A stretch of 64,000 nucleotides of DNA from the NCBI RefSeq assembly GCF_000419765.1, contig NZ_ATTQ01000011.1:1-64000 (forward strand), written 5' to 3'. Both the position numbers and the translations under genes were made by a program. Below, in pieces: positions 17,055 to 25,111 of this stretch. The notes under the pieces were generated by a model. The model was not told the origin of the DNA. It did no database searches and saw only the letters and a list, made by a program, of their open reading frames with translations. The DNA is from Rhizobium mongolense USDA 1844. Lineage in GTDB: Bacteria > Pseudomonadota > Alphaproteobacteria > Rhizobiales > Rhizobiaceae. The first letter of the stretch is position 1; every line of letters starts with the position of its first letter.

Positions 17055-17369
17055 ATGCCAAGAGGTGACAAATCGACGTATACGGACAAGCAGAAACGCA
17101 AGGCAGAGCACATCGAGGAAGGCTACGAGGGACGTGGCGTTTCCGAGAACGAGGCAGAGCGCCGGGCCTGGGCTACCGTCAACAAGGAAAGCGGCGGCGG
17201 CAATAAGTCCGGTTCGGGTCGCGGAAAGCAAGACACGCACGAAGCCGCTGAAAAAGGCGGCCGCAAAGGCGGCGCGGCATCGGCATCCCGCTCCGCAGCC
17301 GAGCGTTCGGCGTCCGCCAAGAAAGCTGCCGCGACGCGCAAGCGCCACGAACATCAAGCCCATCACTGA
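17055..17369 (+). CDS. Small basic protein of the rhizobial 'plasmid stabilization protein' type
   Basis: A 104-residue hydrophilic, basic protein beginning MPRGDKSTYTDKQKRKAEHI, with the conserved run EEGYEGRGVSENEAERRAWATVNK, then a glycine- and lysine-rich tail. Homologues are often labelled plasmid stabilization protein, but I know of no solid functional proof. ATG 17055 follows AGAGGAGGCAAAAT. It is the first gene of a compact unit with a DUF3175 gene, a glutathione transferase and ku, behind an EcfG-like promoter, so a stress or DNA-protection role is likely by association. Confidence 0.75.
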   Translation: MPRGDKSTYTDKQKRKAEHIEEGYEGRGVSENEAERRAWATVNKESGGGNKSGSGRGKQDTHEAAEKGGRKGGAASASRSAAERSASAKKAAATRKRHEHQAHH

Positions 17370-17422
17370 TCTTTGGAATGGCGCGCCGCCAAAGTGCGCC
17401 GTTCCTGATCGAGGAGGTTGCG

Positions 17423-17713
17423 ATGACCAAGGCGAAAAGGAAATGGTCGCAAGAGCTGACCGAGCACAGCGACGCCATGGACCTCAAGGAAAGCGTTTTC
17501 AAATCCGACGATCCGAAGAAGATCGCCGCTTCGATCAAACACTTCGCGGTGGCGAGCCGCCGCCGAAAATCGAGCCCCTTTCGCTCGGCCATGTCGATGC
17601 TGAGCTTCAATATCAACCGCGCCGGCGACCAGTTGACGAAGAAGAAAAAGAACACATTTGAACAAGCAAAGGAAGAACTGCGGAAAGATCTCGGTCGCAA
17701 AACCAAGCGTTGA
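17423..17713 (+). CDS. DUF3175 domain protein
   Basis: A 96-residue basic protein; the pattern WSQELTEHSDAMDL...FKSDDPKKIA, RRKSSPFRSAMSML and INRAG matches DUF3175. No membrane segment or catalytic motif is seen. ATG 17423 follows GAGGAGGTTGCG, an excellent site; an upstream in-frame start would lengthen the protein without family support. It lies 53 bases after the small basic protein and eight bases before the glutathione transferase. Its place in a ku operon suggests a stress-related role, which is inference. Confidence 0.85.
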   Translation: MTKAKRKWSQELTEHSDAMDLKESVFKSDDPKKIAASIKHFAVASRRRKSSPFRSAMSMLSFNINRAGDQLTKKKKNTFEQAKEELRKDLGRKTKR

Positions 17714-17721
17714 GGGAATGG

Positions 17722-18453
17722 ATGGCATACGAGCTTTATTACTGGGATGGCATCCAGGGACGGGGGGAATTCGTCCGCCTGTCGCTGGAGGAGGCGGGCG
17801 CCGAGTATGTCGACGTCGCGCGCGAATCCGGCACCGGCCGGGGAATTAGCGCAATGATGAGCCTCATGCGGAGCGGCTCAGAACCGCATATCCCGTTTGC
17901 GCCTCCCTTTTTGAAAGACGGCGACCTCATCATCCCGCACGTCGCCAATATCCTGCTTTATCTCGGGCCGAAGCTTGGTCTGGCGCCTACGGAGGACGGC
18001 TTGCGCTACGTGTTGAACGGCTTGCAACTCACGATTACCGATTTCGTCGCTGAGGTGCATGACACGCACCATCCGATCGCCACCTCGCTCTACTACGAAG
18101 ATCAGAAGGACGAGGCAAAGGCGCGCTCGGCCGAATTTATCAAGGAGCGCATCCCGAAATTCCTCAGTTATTTCGAACGCGTGCTGCAGCAGAACCCGCA
18201 AGGCCCGCAACATATCCTCGGCGATGCGCTTACCTATGTCGACCTCTCGCTCTTTCAGATCATTGAGGGCCTGAACTATGCCTTCCCCAAGGGCATGGCA
18301 GGTTATCAGGCGAAATACCCGGCGCTATCGGCCCTGCATGATGCAGTGGCCAGGCGCCCGAACATCGCCGCCTACCTGAAATCGGCGCGGCGCATCGCTT
18401 TCAACGAGGATGGCATCTTCCGGCACTATCCGGAACTCGACAGGGCGGCTTAA
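17722..18453 (+). CDS. Glutathione S-transferase family protein
   Basis: A 243-residue cytoplasmic protein with an N-terminal thioredoxin-like domain (YELYYWDGIQGRGEFVRLSLEEAG) and a helical C-terminal domain (LGDALTYVDLSLFQIIEGL). An early Tyr (YYW) could activate glutathione. ATG 17722 follows GAGGGAATGG; a TTG at 17710 is less likely. It is ten bases from ku and co-transcribed, which hints at combined detoxification of reactive compounds and repair of DNA breaks. The substrate is unknown. Confidence 0.85.
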   Translation: MAYELYYWDGIQGRGEFVRLSLEEAGAEYVDVARESGTGRGISAMMSLMRSGSEPHIPFAPPFLKDGDLIIPHVANILLYLGPKLGLAPTEDGLRYVLNGLQLTITDFVAEVHDTHHPIATSLYYEDQKDEAKARSAEFIKERIPKFLSYFERVLQQNPQGPQHILGDALTYVDLSLFQIIEGLNYAFPKGMAGYQAKYPALSALHDAVARRPNIAAYLKSARRIAFNEDGIFRHYPELDRAA

Positions 18454-18463
18454 GGAGACGGTC

Positions 18464-19279
18464 ATGGCGCGGCAGACTTTCTGGAAAGGCTATCTCAAGC
18501 TGTCGCTCGTCACGGCGTCAGTCTCGCTGACGCCGGCCACGACCGAGAGCAACAAGGTCCGCTTCCATGTTCTCAATCGAAAGACCAGCAACCGGGTCGA
18601 AAGCCGCTATGTCGACAGCGTCACCCATAAGGCCGTGTCCGGTAAGGAACAGGTCAAGGGTTATCCGAAGGGCGAGGACGATTACGTCATTCTCGAAGAC
18701 GACGAGATCGAGGAGGTCGGGCTCGAAAGCACCCGCACCATCGACATCGACACTTTCGTGCCGCGCGGCTCGATCGACTGGATCTGGTACGACAAGCCGC
18801 ATTTTCTGGCGCCGGAGGACAAGGTCGGTATAGAGGCCTTCTGCGTCATTCGCGAAGCGATGAGGGCAAACAACGTGGTCGGCATCGCAAGGCTGGTGCT
18901 TTATCGCCGTGAAAGGGCGGTGCTTCTCGAGCCCCAAGGCAAGGGCATCATTCTCTGGACGTTGCATTACGGCAACGAGGTCCGAGAGCCGGTCGCACAC
19001 CTCGATATCGACACCAAAGTCGACAACAAGGTGCTCGCCATGATGAAGCGCCTTGTCAAGGAAGAGACGAAAGAGTGGAATGTCTCAATGGTGCAGGATC
19101 CGATTCAGAAGCGGCTGAAGACAATGATCCGCAACAAGACGAAGAGCCTCAAGCAGGCTGCGCCCGCAAAGAAACGGCCCCCTATCAAATCGACCGGCAA
19201 TGTCATCAACATCATGGACGCCCTGAAGAAGAGCTTGGCCGCCGAAGGCGAAAAGCCGAGGTCGCCGAGATCTCACTGA
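18464..19279 (+). CDS. ku: Ku protein, first copy (non-homologous end joining)
   Basis: Homodimeric DNA-end-binding protein of 271 residues that recruits LigD to double-strand breaks. It opens ARQTFWKGYLKLSLVTASVSL, the conserved bacterial Ku N-terminus, and carries the Ku beta-barrel core (FHVLNRKTSNRVESRYVD, KGYPKGEDDYVILEDDEI). The C-terminus is lysine-rich, as needed for LigD or DNA contact. ATG 18464 follows AAGGAGACGGTC. A second, divergent ku copy lies next to ligD at 23.2 kb. Two different Ku proteins could form distinct homo- or heterodimers. Confidence 0.95.
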   Translation: MARQTFWKGYLKLSLVTASVSLTPATTESNKVRFHVLNRKTSNRVESRYVDSVTHKAVSGKEQVKGYPKGEDDYVILEDDEIEEVGLESTRTIDIDTFVPRGSIDWIWYDKPHFLAPEDKVGIEAFCVIREAMRANNVVGIARLVLYRRERAVLLEPQGKGIILWTLHYGNEVREPVAHLDIDTKVDNKVLAMMKRLVKEETKEWNVSMVQDPIQKRLKTMIRNKTKSLKQAAPAKKRPPIKSTGNVINIMDALKKSLAAEGEKPRSPRSH

Positions 19280-19412
19280 GGTGCGGCCATTTCCGGCCCC
19301 AAATCGTCGTAAACGGAACGGCGCGCCCGCCATTCTGCACTAATCTGTTCGAAGCAGCCGGCATGGGAGGAGCCATGCTCGGTTGGTCACATTTTCAACG
19401 GAGGAGATGAAA

Positions 19413-20603
19413 ATGAGCAAGAACCGAGGCGTCGTCTATTTGCGGCCCGGCAAGGTCGAGGTCCGCGACATCGACGATCCGAAACTCGAAGCGCCGGATG
19501 GCCGCCGCATCGAGCATGGCGTCATCCTGAAGGTAATCTCCACCAATATCTGCGGCTCCGACCAGCATATGGTCCGCGGCCGCACGACAGCCATGCCCGG
19601 TCTCGTTCTCGGCCACGAAATTACCGGTGAGATCATCGAAAAGGGCGTCGATGTCGAAATGCTGAGCGTCGGCGATATCGTTTCCGTGCCCTTCAACGTT
19701 GCCTGCGGCCGCTGCCGCTGCTGCAAAGCCCAGGACACAGGCGTCTGCCTGACGGTCAACCCTTCGCGCGCTGGCGGGGCTTATGGCTATGTCGACATGG
19801 GCGGGTGGATCGGCGGCCAAGCCCGCTACGTCATGATCCCGTACGCCGATTTCAATCTGCTGAAACTTCCCGATCGCGACAAGGCAATGGCGAAGATCCG
19901 CGATCTTACCATGCTTTCCGATATCCTTCCGACGGGCTTCCACGGCGCAGTGCGCGCCGGCGTCGGCGTCGGCTCGACGGTCTATGTCGCAGGCGCCGGT
20001 CCGGTCGGCATGGCAGCTGCCGCTTCTGCGCGCATCCTCGGCGCGGCCGTCGTCATGATCGGCGATTTCAACAAGGATCGTTTGGCCCATGCCGCAAAGG
20101 TTGGCTTCGAACCGATCGACCTTTCCAAGAGCGACCGCCTCGGCGACATGATCGCTCAGGTCGTCGGCACCAATGAGGTGGACAGCGCCATCGACGCCGT
20201 CGGCTTCGAAGCCCGCGGTCATTCGGGCGGCGAGCAGCCGGCAATCGTGCTCAACCAGATGATGGAGATCACCCGTGCAGCCGGTTCGATCGGCATTCCG
20301 GGCCTCTATGTCACCGAAGATCCAGGCGCCGTCGACAATGCCGCAAAGCACGGCAACCTCTCGCTCCGTTTCGGCCTCGGCTGGGCAAAGGCCCAATCCT
20401 TCCACACCGGCCAGACGCCTGTCCTGAAATACAATCGTCAGCTGATGCAGGCGATCCTCCACGACCGCCTACCGATTGCCGACATCGTCAATGCCAAGGT
20501 GATCTCACTGGAGGATGCTGCGCAAGGCTATGAGAGCTTCGACCAGGGAGCCGCCACCAAATTCGTGCTCGACCCGCACGGCGAAGTTGCAAAGGCAGCC
20601 TAG
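19413..20603 (+). CDS. fdhA: Glutathione-independent formaldehyde dehydrogenase
   Basis: NAD-dependent zinc enzyme of 396 residues that dismutates or oxidises formaldehyde without free glutathione. It shows ICGSDQHMVRGRTTAMPGLVLGHE (catalytic zinc), the structural zinc cysteines CGRCRCCKAQDTGVC, and the NAD-binding VYVAGAGPVGMAAA. The start is the second ATG (19413), six bases after GGAGGAG. It stands 133 bases after ku and may share its transcript or have its own promoter. It is the second formaldehyde-oxidising enzyme in the window besides frmA. Confidence 0.93.
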   Translation: MSKNRGVVYLRPGKVEVRDIDDPKLEAPDGRRIEHGVILKVISTNICGSDQHMVRGRTTAMPGLVLGHEITGEIIEKGVDVEMLSVGDIVSVPFNVACGRCRCCKAQDTGVCLTVNPSRAGGAYGYVDMGGWIGGQARYVMIPYADFNLLKLPDRDKAMAKIRDLTMLSDILPTGFHGAVRAGVGVGSTVYVAGAGPVGMAAAASARILGAAVVMIGDFNKDRLAHAAKVGFEPIDLSKSDRLGDMIAQVVGTNEVDSAIDAVGFEARGHSGGEQPAIVLNQMMEITRAAGSIGIPGLYVTEDPGAVDNAAKHGNLSLRFGLGWAKAQSFHTGQTPVLKYNRQLMQAILHDRLPIADIVNAKVISLEDAAQGYESFDQGAATKFVLDPHGEVAKAA

Positions 20604-20624
20604 TTGCTGGAACCAACGCATTGT

Positions 20625-20648
20625 CAGTCTCTCCCACGGGAGAGGCTG
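20625..20648. terminator. Hairpin between convergent fdhA and ligD
   Basis: CAGTCTCTCCC and GGGAGAGGCTG form a near-perfect hairpin with one G-U pair, located between the ends of convergent genes. There is no T-run on either side, so it may be a bidirectional stem-loop that stabilises 3' ends rather than a classical intrinsic terminator. Confidence 0.45.
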
Positions 20649-20669
20649 ACGGCGGGCCACTGCCAGGGG

Positions 20670-23174
20670 CTAACGCTTCTTCTTTTTCTCAAGCGGCTTT
20701 GCTGCCGCAAAGAACCCGTCCCACGGGTCTTTCGGCAACGCATCGAGCCGCGGCGGCGCGTTGTCGATGGTGAAATAGGCCGGGCCGATGTCGGCGGTGA
20801 GTTCGGTCCATTCCAGCGGCATCGAGACGGCCGCTCCCGGCCGGGCACGCGTCGAATAGGCGGCGACTGCGGTGTTGCCGCGGCCATTGCGCAGATAGTC
20901 GATGAATATCTTGCCTGTGCGTTCGGCTTTCGTCGCCTTTGCGATGTAGCGGTCCGGGCTTTCTGCGGCCATGGTGTCCGCCAGCCGTTTTGCAAAGGCC
21001 TTCACCTCCGCCCAACCTGCTTTTGGCTTCAGTGGCGTGACGACATGGAGCCCCTTGCCGCCGGAGGTCTTGACGAAGCCGGCAAGTCCTTCGGCCTCCA
21101 GGCGCTCTTTGATCTCGCGGGCGGCAGCGATGACATTATCCCACGCAACCTCGCCGCCCGGATCGAGGTCCATGGTTATCATGTCCGGTTTCTCCCAATT
21201 GTCCGTCGTCGCGCCCCAGGGGTGAATTTCGAGCACAGCCGATTGCACGAGGGCTACCAAACCATCGAAATCGGCAATGCGCAGCAACTTTTCTCCGCCC
21301 CTGTCCTTCGGATCCGTGATCTCATCGATATTCTTGTTCATGCCCTTCCAGGCGCGTTTCTGGAAGAAACGCTGATGTCCTTCAATGCCGTCTGGCAGAC
21401 GCAGCAGAGCCAAAGGACGATTGACCACGTAAGGCTCCATGAAGCGCCAGACCTGCGCGTAATAATTGGCAAGTCCTTCCTTGGTAACGCCTTCATCCGG
21501 CCAGTAAATGCGATCCGGATGGGTCAGCGTCACGTGCGATTTCGGCAGGCTTTTTGCGGTCGTCTTTTCCATCTCGCGCACCACGTCCTTCGCCAGTTTG
21601 TCCTCGCGCAAACCGCGGAAAGCGGCGTGCCGCAGGTTACCATCGGCGGACCACGCGCGAAATTCCACCTCCGCGACAAGCTCCGGCTTCACATAAGTAA
21701 GCCCGCGCCGTTCCTCCGACGTCAGCTTACCGTCAAAACGACTCCCCTTCTCTTCGATTTTGGAAAGCCGCTCATAGAGATCCTGGGCCACCATGGCTGT
21801 GTAGCCGGTGCCGACACGTCCGACATGCTTCAGCTTGCCATTATCATAGTAACCCATCGCCAACGAGCCGATCGCATTCTTCATGGAGGTCGATGGCACA
21901 TAACCACCGATGACAAGCTCCTGCCGGTGCGAGCACTTGGCCTTGATCCAATCGCCATTGCGGCCGGACGTATAGGGGCTGTCGCACTGCTTGGAGATGA
22001 CGCCCTCCAGGCTCAGCCTGCAGGCGTGATCGAAAACCAGGCCGCCGTTCTGGTGGAAATGCTCGCTGAAACGCAGCTTGTAGTTTCCGCCAAGCAGCGT
22101 TTGTTCAAGCAGACTTTTGCGCTCCATCAAACGCGCGGCACGCAGATCACGGCCGTCAAGATACATCAGATCAAAAGCGTAGAAGATGAAGCGATCATCG
22201 CGTCGCTCACTCAGGTCCTGCTGAAGCGCGGAAAAATCGGAAGCGCCGGTATCTCGCTCTACCGCCACCTCCCCGTCGATAATCGCCGATTGGATTGGCA
22301 ATGCCATGAAGGCGTCGACGATGTCGCTGCCGAACTTTTCCGTCCAATCGAGCCCCGTGCGGGTCAGCATCTTCACCTTTCCCTTTTCGATCCGGACCTG
22401 CAGCCGATAACCATCGAATTTGATCTCATGGATCCAGCCGTCGCCGGCCGGCGGCCTGGCCTTCAGCTTCGCAAGTAACGGCTCCACAAAATCGGGCATC
22501 GCCGCTTTCTTGGCGCCTTGAGGCCAATCATGGACTTGCGGTTCAACCTTCTTTGTCCTTGCCGTGACAGTCTTGTCGCCACCCTTCGGTTTGGAATTCC
22601 AGGTATCGGTCGGATTCTTAGCGACCTCTTCAATCCGCCGCCCGGTCTTTGCCGATTCCGGCCGTTGTTCCAAAATGTCTTTGCCGTCGTGGCGCGCCGA
22701 GGCGTCGTCTCCCTTGATCAGCAACCAGTTCTCATGCCCTTCACCCGGGCGCCCGTGCATTCGCACCAGATGCCAGCGTCCTTTTAGCTTTTCGCCATCA
22801 AGCTCGAATTCGATATGGCCCTTTCGATAGGCCATCTTTGCATCGCCGAGCGGCGTCCAGGTGCCACGATCCCAGATGATCACAGTACCGCCGCCATACT
22901 GCCCCTTCGGGATGATGCCTTCGAAATCGCCGTAGGAAAGGGGGTGATCCTCTACGTGGACTGCGAGACGCTTGTCCTCCGGATTGAGGCTTGGTCCCCG
23001 GGTCACGGCCCAGCTTTTCAAGACGCCGTCCATCTCCAGCCGGAAGTCATAGTGCAGGCGCGTGGCATCGTGCTTTTGAATGACAAAACTGTTCCTCCGA
23101 CTGCGGCCTTTGGCGCCGCGCGGTTCAGGGGTGATCCTGAAATTGCGTTTTGCCTGATAAGTCTCGAGCGCCAT
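20670..23174 (-). CDS. ligD: DNA ligase D (PE-LIG-POL), non-homologous end joining
   Basis: Multifunctional ATP-dependent repair ligase of 834 residues. Domain order is phosphoesterase (about 25-170; HDATRLHYDFRLEMDG and HVEDHPLSYGDFEG), ligase with the adenylated Lys252 in EIKFDGYRLQ, then primase-polymerase (about 550-834) with the metal-binding DLDP (Asp669, Asp671) and SGGKGLHVV. This PE-LIG-POL order is common in alphaproteobacteria and differs from the POL-first mycobacterial order. It starts two bases after the stop of the second ku, so they are coupled. It ends convergent to fdhA. Confidence 0.96.
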   Translation of the reverse strand: MALETYQAKRNFRITPEPRGAKGRSRRNSFVIQKHDATRLHYDFRLEMDGVLKSWAVTRGPSLNPEDKRLAVHVEDHPLSYGDFEGIIPKGQYGGGTVIIWDRGTWTPLGDAKMAYRKGHIEFELDGEKLKGRWHLVRMHGRPGEGHENWLLIKGDDASARHDGKDILEQRPESAKTGRRIEEVAKNPTDTWNSKPKGGDKTVTARTKKVEPQVHDWPQGAKKAAMPDFVEPLLAKLKARPPAGDGWIHEIKFDGYRLQVRIEKGKVKMLTRTGLDWTEKFGSDIVDAFMALPIQSAIIDGEVAVERDTGASDFSALQQDLSERRDDRFIFYAFDLMYLDGRDLRAARLMERKSLLEQTLLGGNYKLRFSEHFHQNGGLVFDHACRLSLEGVISKQCDSPYTSGRNGDWIKAKCSHRQELVIGGYVPSTSMKNAIGSLAMGYYDNGKLKHVGRVGTGYTAMVAQDLYERLSKIEEKGSRFDGKLTSEERRGLTYVKPELVAEVEFRAWSADGNLRHAAFRGLREDKLAKDVVREMEKTTAKSLPKSHVTLTHPDRIYWPDEGVTKEGLANYYAQVWRFMEPYVVNRPLALLRLPDGIEGHQRFFQKRAWKGMNKNIDEITDPKDRGGEKLLRIADFDGLVALVQSAVLEIHPWGATTDNWEKPDMITMDLDPGGEVAWDNVIAAAREIKERLEAEGLAGFVKTSGGKGLHVVTPLKPKAGWAEVKAFAKRLADTMAAESPDRYIAKATKAERTGKIFIDYLRNGRGNTAVAAYSTRARPGAAVSMPLEWTELTADIGPAYFTIDNAPPRLDALPKDPWDGFFAAAKPLEKKKKR

Positions 23175-23176
23175 GG

Positions 23177-24022
23177 TCAGCCAGCTTTCTTGCGGCGGCT
23201 ATCGGAGGCAGGGCGCTGCGCCGTGCCTTTCGCAGGCGCTTTCTTTTCACTCAACTCGGCACTCTGGCGCAGCGCCTCCATCAGATCGACAACCTTGCCC
23301 TCCGGCTTCGGCTTCCTCTTCGGCAGTGCCCTTCCCTCGACCTTGGCCTTCACCAATTCCGTCAGCGCCGCCTCGTAGCGATCCTCGTATTCGCTCGGCT
23401 CGAACACGCCCTTCTTCGTACCGATGATATGACCGGCAAGCTCGAGCATCTCCTTGTCGAATTTGATGTCTGGAATGTCCTTGAAGACCGGATCGGCAGA
23501 ACGAACCTCGTAGTCGAAGTTCAACATCGTCGCGATGACGTAGTCCTCACGCGGGCGGATCAGCAGGGTTCGGTTGCGCCGGAAGAGCACGGCCTCGGCA
23601 AGCGCTGCCACCTTGTTTTCACGCATGCTCCTCGCAATCAGGCGCAGCGCCTCTTCGTCATTCTCATCGACAGGTGCAAGATAGTAAGGACGGTCAAAAT
23701 AGAGCTTGTCGATTTCATTGAGAGCAATGAAGCTCTGGACGTCCATGACCTTGTCGCTCTCGGGCATGACATTGGCAATCTCGTCGCCTTCGATGACGAT
23801 GTATTCGCCATTGTCGATCCGGTAACCCTTGACCTGATCCTCGCGCTCCACAGGCTTGCCGGTCTCGCTGTCCACGAACTGACGCTCGACGCGATGGCCA
23901 GTCTTCCGGTTGATGATATTGAAGGAGAGCCGGTCCGATGCGGAAATTGCAGTATAAAGCCCGACGGCGCAGACAAGGTCGCCGATCTTCAGATGCCCCT
24001 TCCAGCTTGCCCGCGCTGCCAT
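23177..24022 (-). CDS. ku: Ku protein, second copy, coupled to ligD
   Basis: DNA-end-binding protein of 281 residues that opens AARASWKGHLKIGDLVCAVGLYTA and carries the Ku core FNIINRKTGHRVERQFVD and KGYRIDNGEYIVIEGDEI. It is clearly diverged from the copy at 18.5 kb, so the pair is an old duplication or was acquired separately. The basic C-terminus (RRKKAG) fits LigD recruitment. ATG 24022 follows AGGAGACGGGGG. It forms an operon with ligD (two-base gap) and two small upstream genes behind an EcfG-like promoter. Confidence 0.95.
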   Translation of the reverse strand: MAARASWKGHLKIGDLVCAVGLYTAISASDRLSFNIINRKTGHRVERQFVDSETGKPVEREDQVKGYRIDNGEYIVIEGDEIANVMPESDKVMDVQSFIALNEIDKLYFDRPYYLAPVDENDEEALRLIARSMRENKVAALAEAVLFRRNRTLLIRPREDYVIATMLNFDYEVRSADPVFKDIPDIKFDKEMLELAGHIIGTKKGVFEPSEYEDRYEAALTELVKAKVEGRALPKRKPKPEGKVVDLMEALRQSAELSEKKAPAKGTAQRPASDSRRKKAG

Positions 24023-24043
24023 CCCCCGTCTCCTGCGTATCGA

Positions 24044-24274
24044 TCAGAGCCTGCTTCCGCTCTTGTCCGTTTCCAGCGGCACAAATCGCCAGCCGCCGTC
24101 CGGAGCCGGAAAAGCCAGCGTAGCGTCGCCGTCGCCGATCTTCTGGCGGGACGCTGCGCGTTTGGCGTGATTGATCGCTTCTTCGACGGTCGCATAGGTT
24201 TCGGAAATCGTGCCGCCGAGCTTGTATGCCCAGCCTTCGTCATGCGGCACAATCTGATAGGTAATGTCGACCAT
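24044..24274 (-). CDS. DUF2188-like small protein
   Basis: A 76-residue protein with the pattern YQIVPHDEGWAYKLGG...TYATVEEAINHAKRAA, which resembles the DUF2188 fold (two short repeats of strand-helix reading 'HDGGWAVK...A...F.TKEEAI..A'). No catalytic residues are apparent. ATG 24274 follows GAGAGGACAGGATT. It lies between a hypothetical gene and ku in the same operon, 21 bases before ku, so it is probably made under the same stress. Confidence 0.75.
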   Translation of the reverse strand: MVDITYQIVPHDEGWAYKLGGTISETYATVEEAINHAKRAASRQKIGDGDATLAFPAPDGGWRFVPLETDKSGSRL

Positions 24275-24289
24275 AATCCTGTCCTCTCT

Positions 24290-24556
24290 TCAGTCGTCAT
24301 CGCGTGGCGCTGCTTTGCGGCGCTCATCCAAGGCGATGATCTTTTCGACGGATGCGATATCGTCGCTGGTAACGGGCCGCACGGGGTCCGCGGCGATCGC
24401 TTCGAGCACTTCGTCTGAAAGCGCGCCGTTGCGGATTGCCCATTCCAATGTTTCACGCGTTTCCCGCTCTGCCTTCAGCTGCGCATAGAGCGCCACGATC
24501 AGCCGGTCGCGTGGATCGAACCCGCTCTTCGGCGCCATGTTCCGGATGTTCGGCAT
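24290..24556 (-). CDS. Hypothetical protein, first gene of the ku-ligD operon
   Basis: An 88-residue hydrophilic, charged and probably helical protein (DPRDRLIVALYAQLKAERETRETLEWAI). I do not recognise a named domain. Two ATGs are possible, 24556 and 24538; neither has a strong ribosome site. The EcfG-like promoter at 24596-24620 directs transcription into it, which marks it as the promoter-proximal gene of the operon with DUF2188, ku and ligD. Confidence 0.7.
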   Translation of the reverse strand: MPNIRNMAPKSGFDPRDRLIVALYAQLKAERETRETLEWAIRNGALSDEVLEAIAADPVRPVTSDDIASVEKIIALDERRKAAPRDDD

Positions 24557-24595
24557 GCAGGTGGCCCTTCAGATTTCTCCTGATCAAAGCTTTTC

Positions 24596-24620
24596 AACTG
24601 ATTACAGCCCGAAAAGTTCC
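24596..24620 (-). promoter_or_regulatory. EcfG/RpoE2-like promoter of the ku-ligD operon
   Basis: On the minus strand GGAAC (24620-24616), 16 bases, then AGTT (24599-24596), one mismatch to consensus. It lies about 40 bases upstream of the first gene of the operon. Confidence 0.5.
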
Positions 24621-25111
24621 GATATTTCAGCACCAAAGCGCGACAGGGCCATGCTTGGCTGCGGATCACCTGTCCTTGAAAGGGCAGGTGCCATAAGCAA
24701 AGTTCATGATGAAGCCGACTTTTTCGGCGAAAAGTCACATGACGCAGAATGCTCGCAAACGAATGGAGGCGGGATGCGGTTTGTTACCTAGCTCGGCTTC
24801 TGACTTGAGTCCCTGCCCATCCTTCGGACTCTGATGACACAACAACCGGTTCCTGAGCGGCACTGAGGCTGAAGAGCTGCAGTCCAGGACCTGGAAGTCG
24901 TCGAGGCGCCGAAATCTGGCAGCAGCCAACGTTCTTCGTGAACGCAAAGCCGCTCAACGAGATCAGTCGTAGGGGCTGCACGATCTGTCAGCTCCAAGCC
25001 AGAAAATGGAGACGGCATTCGCGTTTGAAAAAGCTGGCCGTCCTCGGATGGCTCGCAGCTCCGATTCACCGAGCCTAAGCATCCGTCTGTTAGGAATTTG
25101 TTGACCATAAA
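24621..25111. other. Intergenic stretch with one strong stem-loop
   Basis: Between divergent genes. At 24667-24690 CACCTGTCCT and AGGGCAGGTG form a 10-bp hairpin with a four-base loop and one G-U pair; it lies upstream of the EcfG-like promoter. No coding frame here shows family resemblance, and no tRNA is seen. Confidence 0.4.

Noticed and set aside
19395..20462. 355-codon minus-strand frame antisense to fdhA
   Set aside because: His- and Asp-rich composition typical of the antisense of a GC-rich gene; fdhA on the plus strand has full family motifs.
20604..22478. 624-codon plus-strand frame antisense to ligD
   Set aside because: Starts in the fdhA-ligD gap and runs opposite ligD domains that are clearly conserved; composition is antisense-like.
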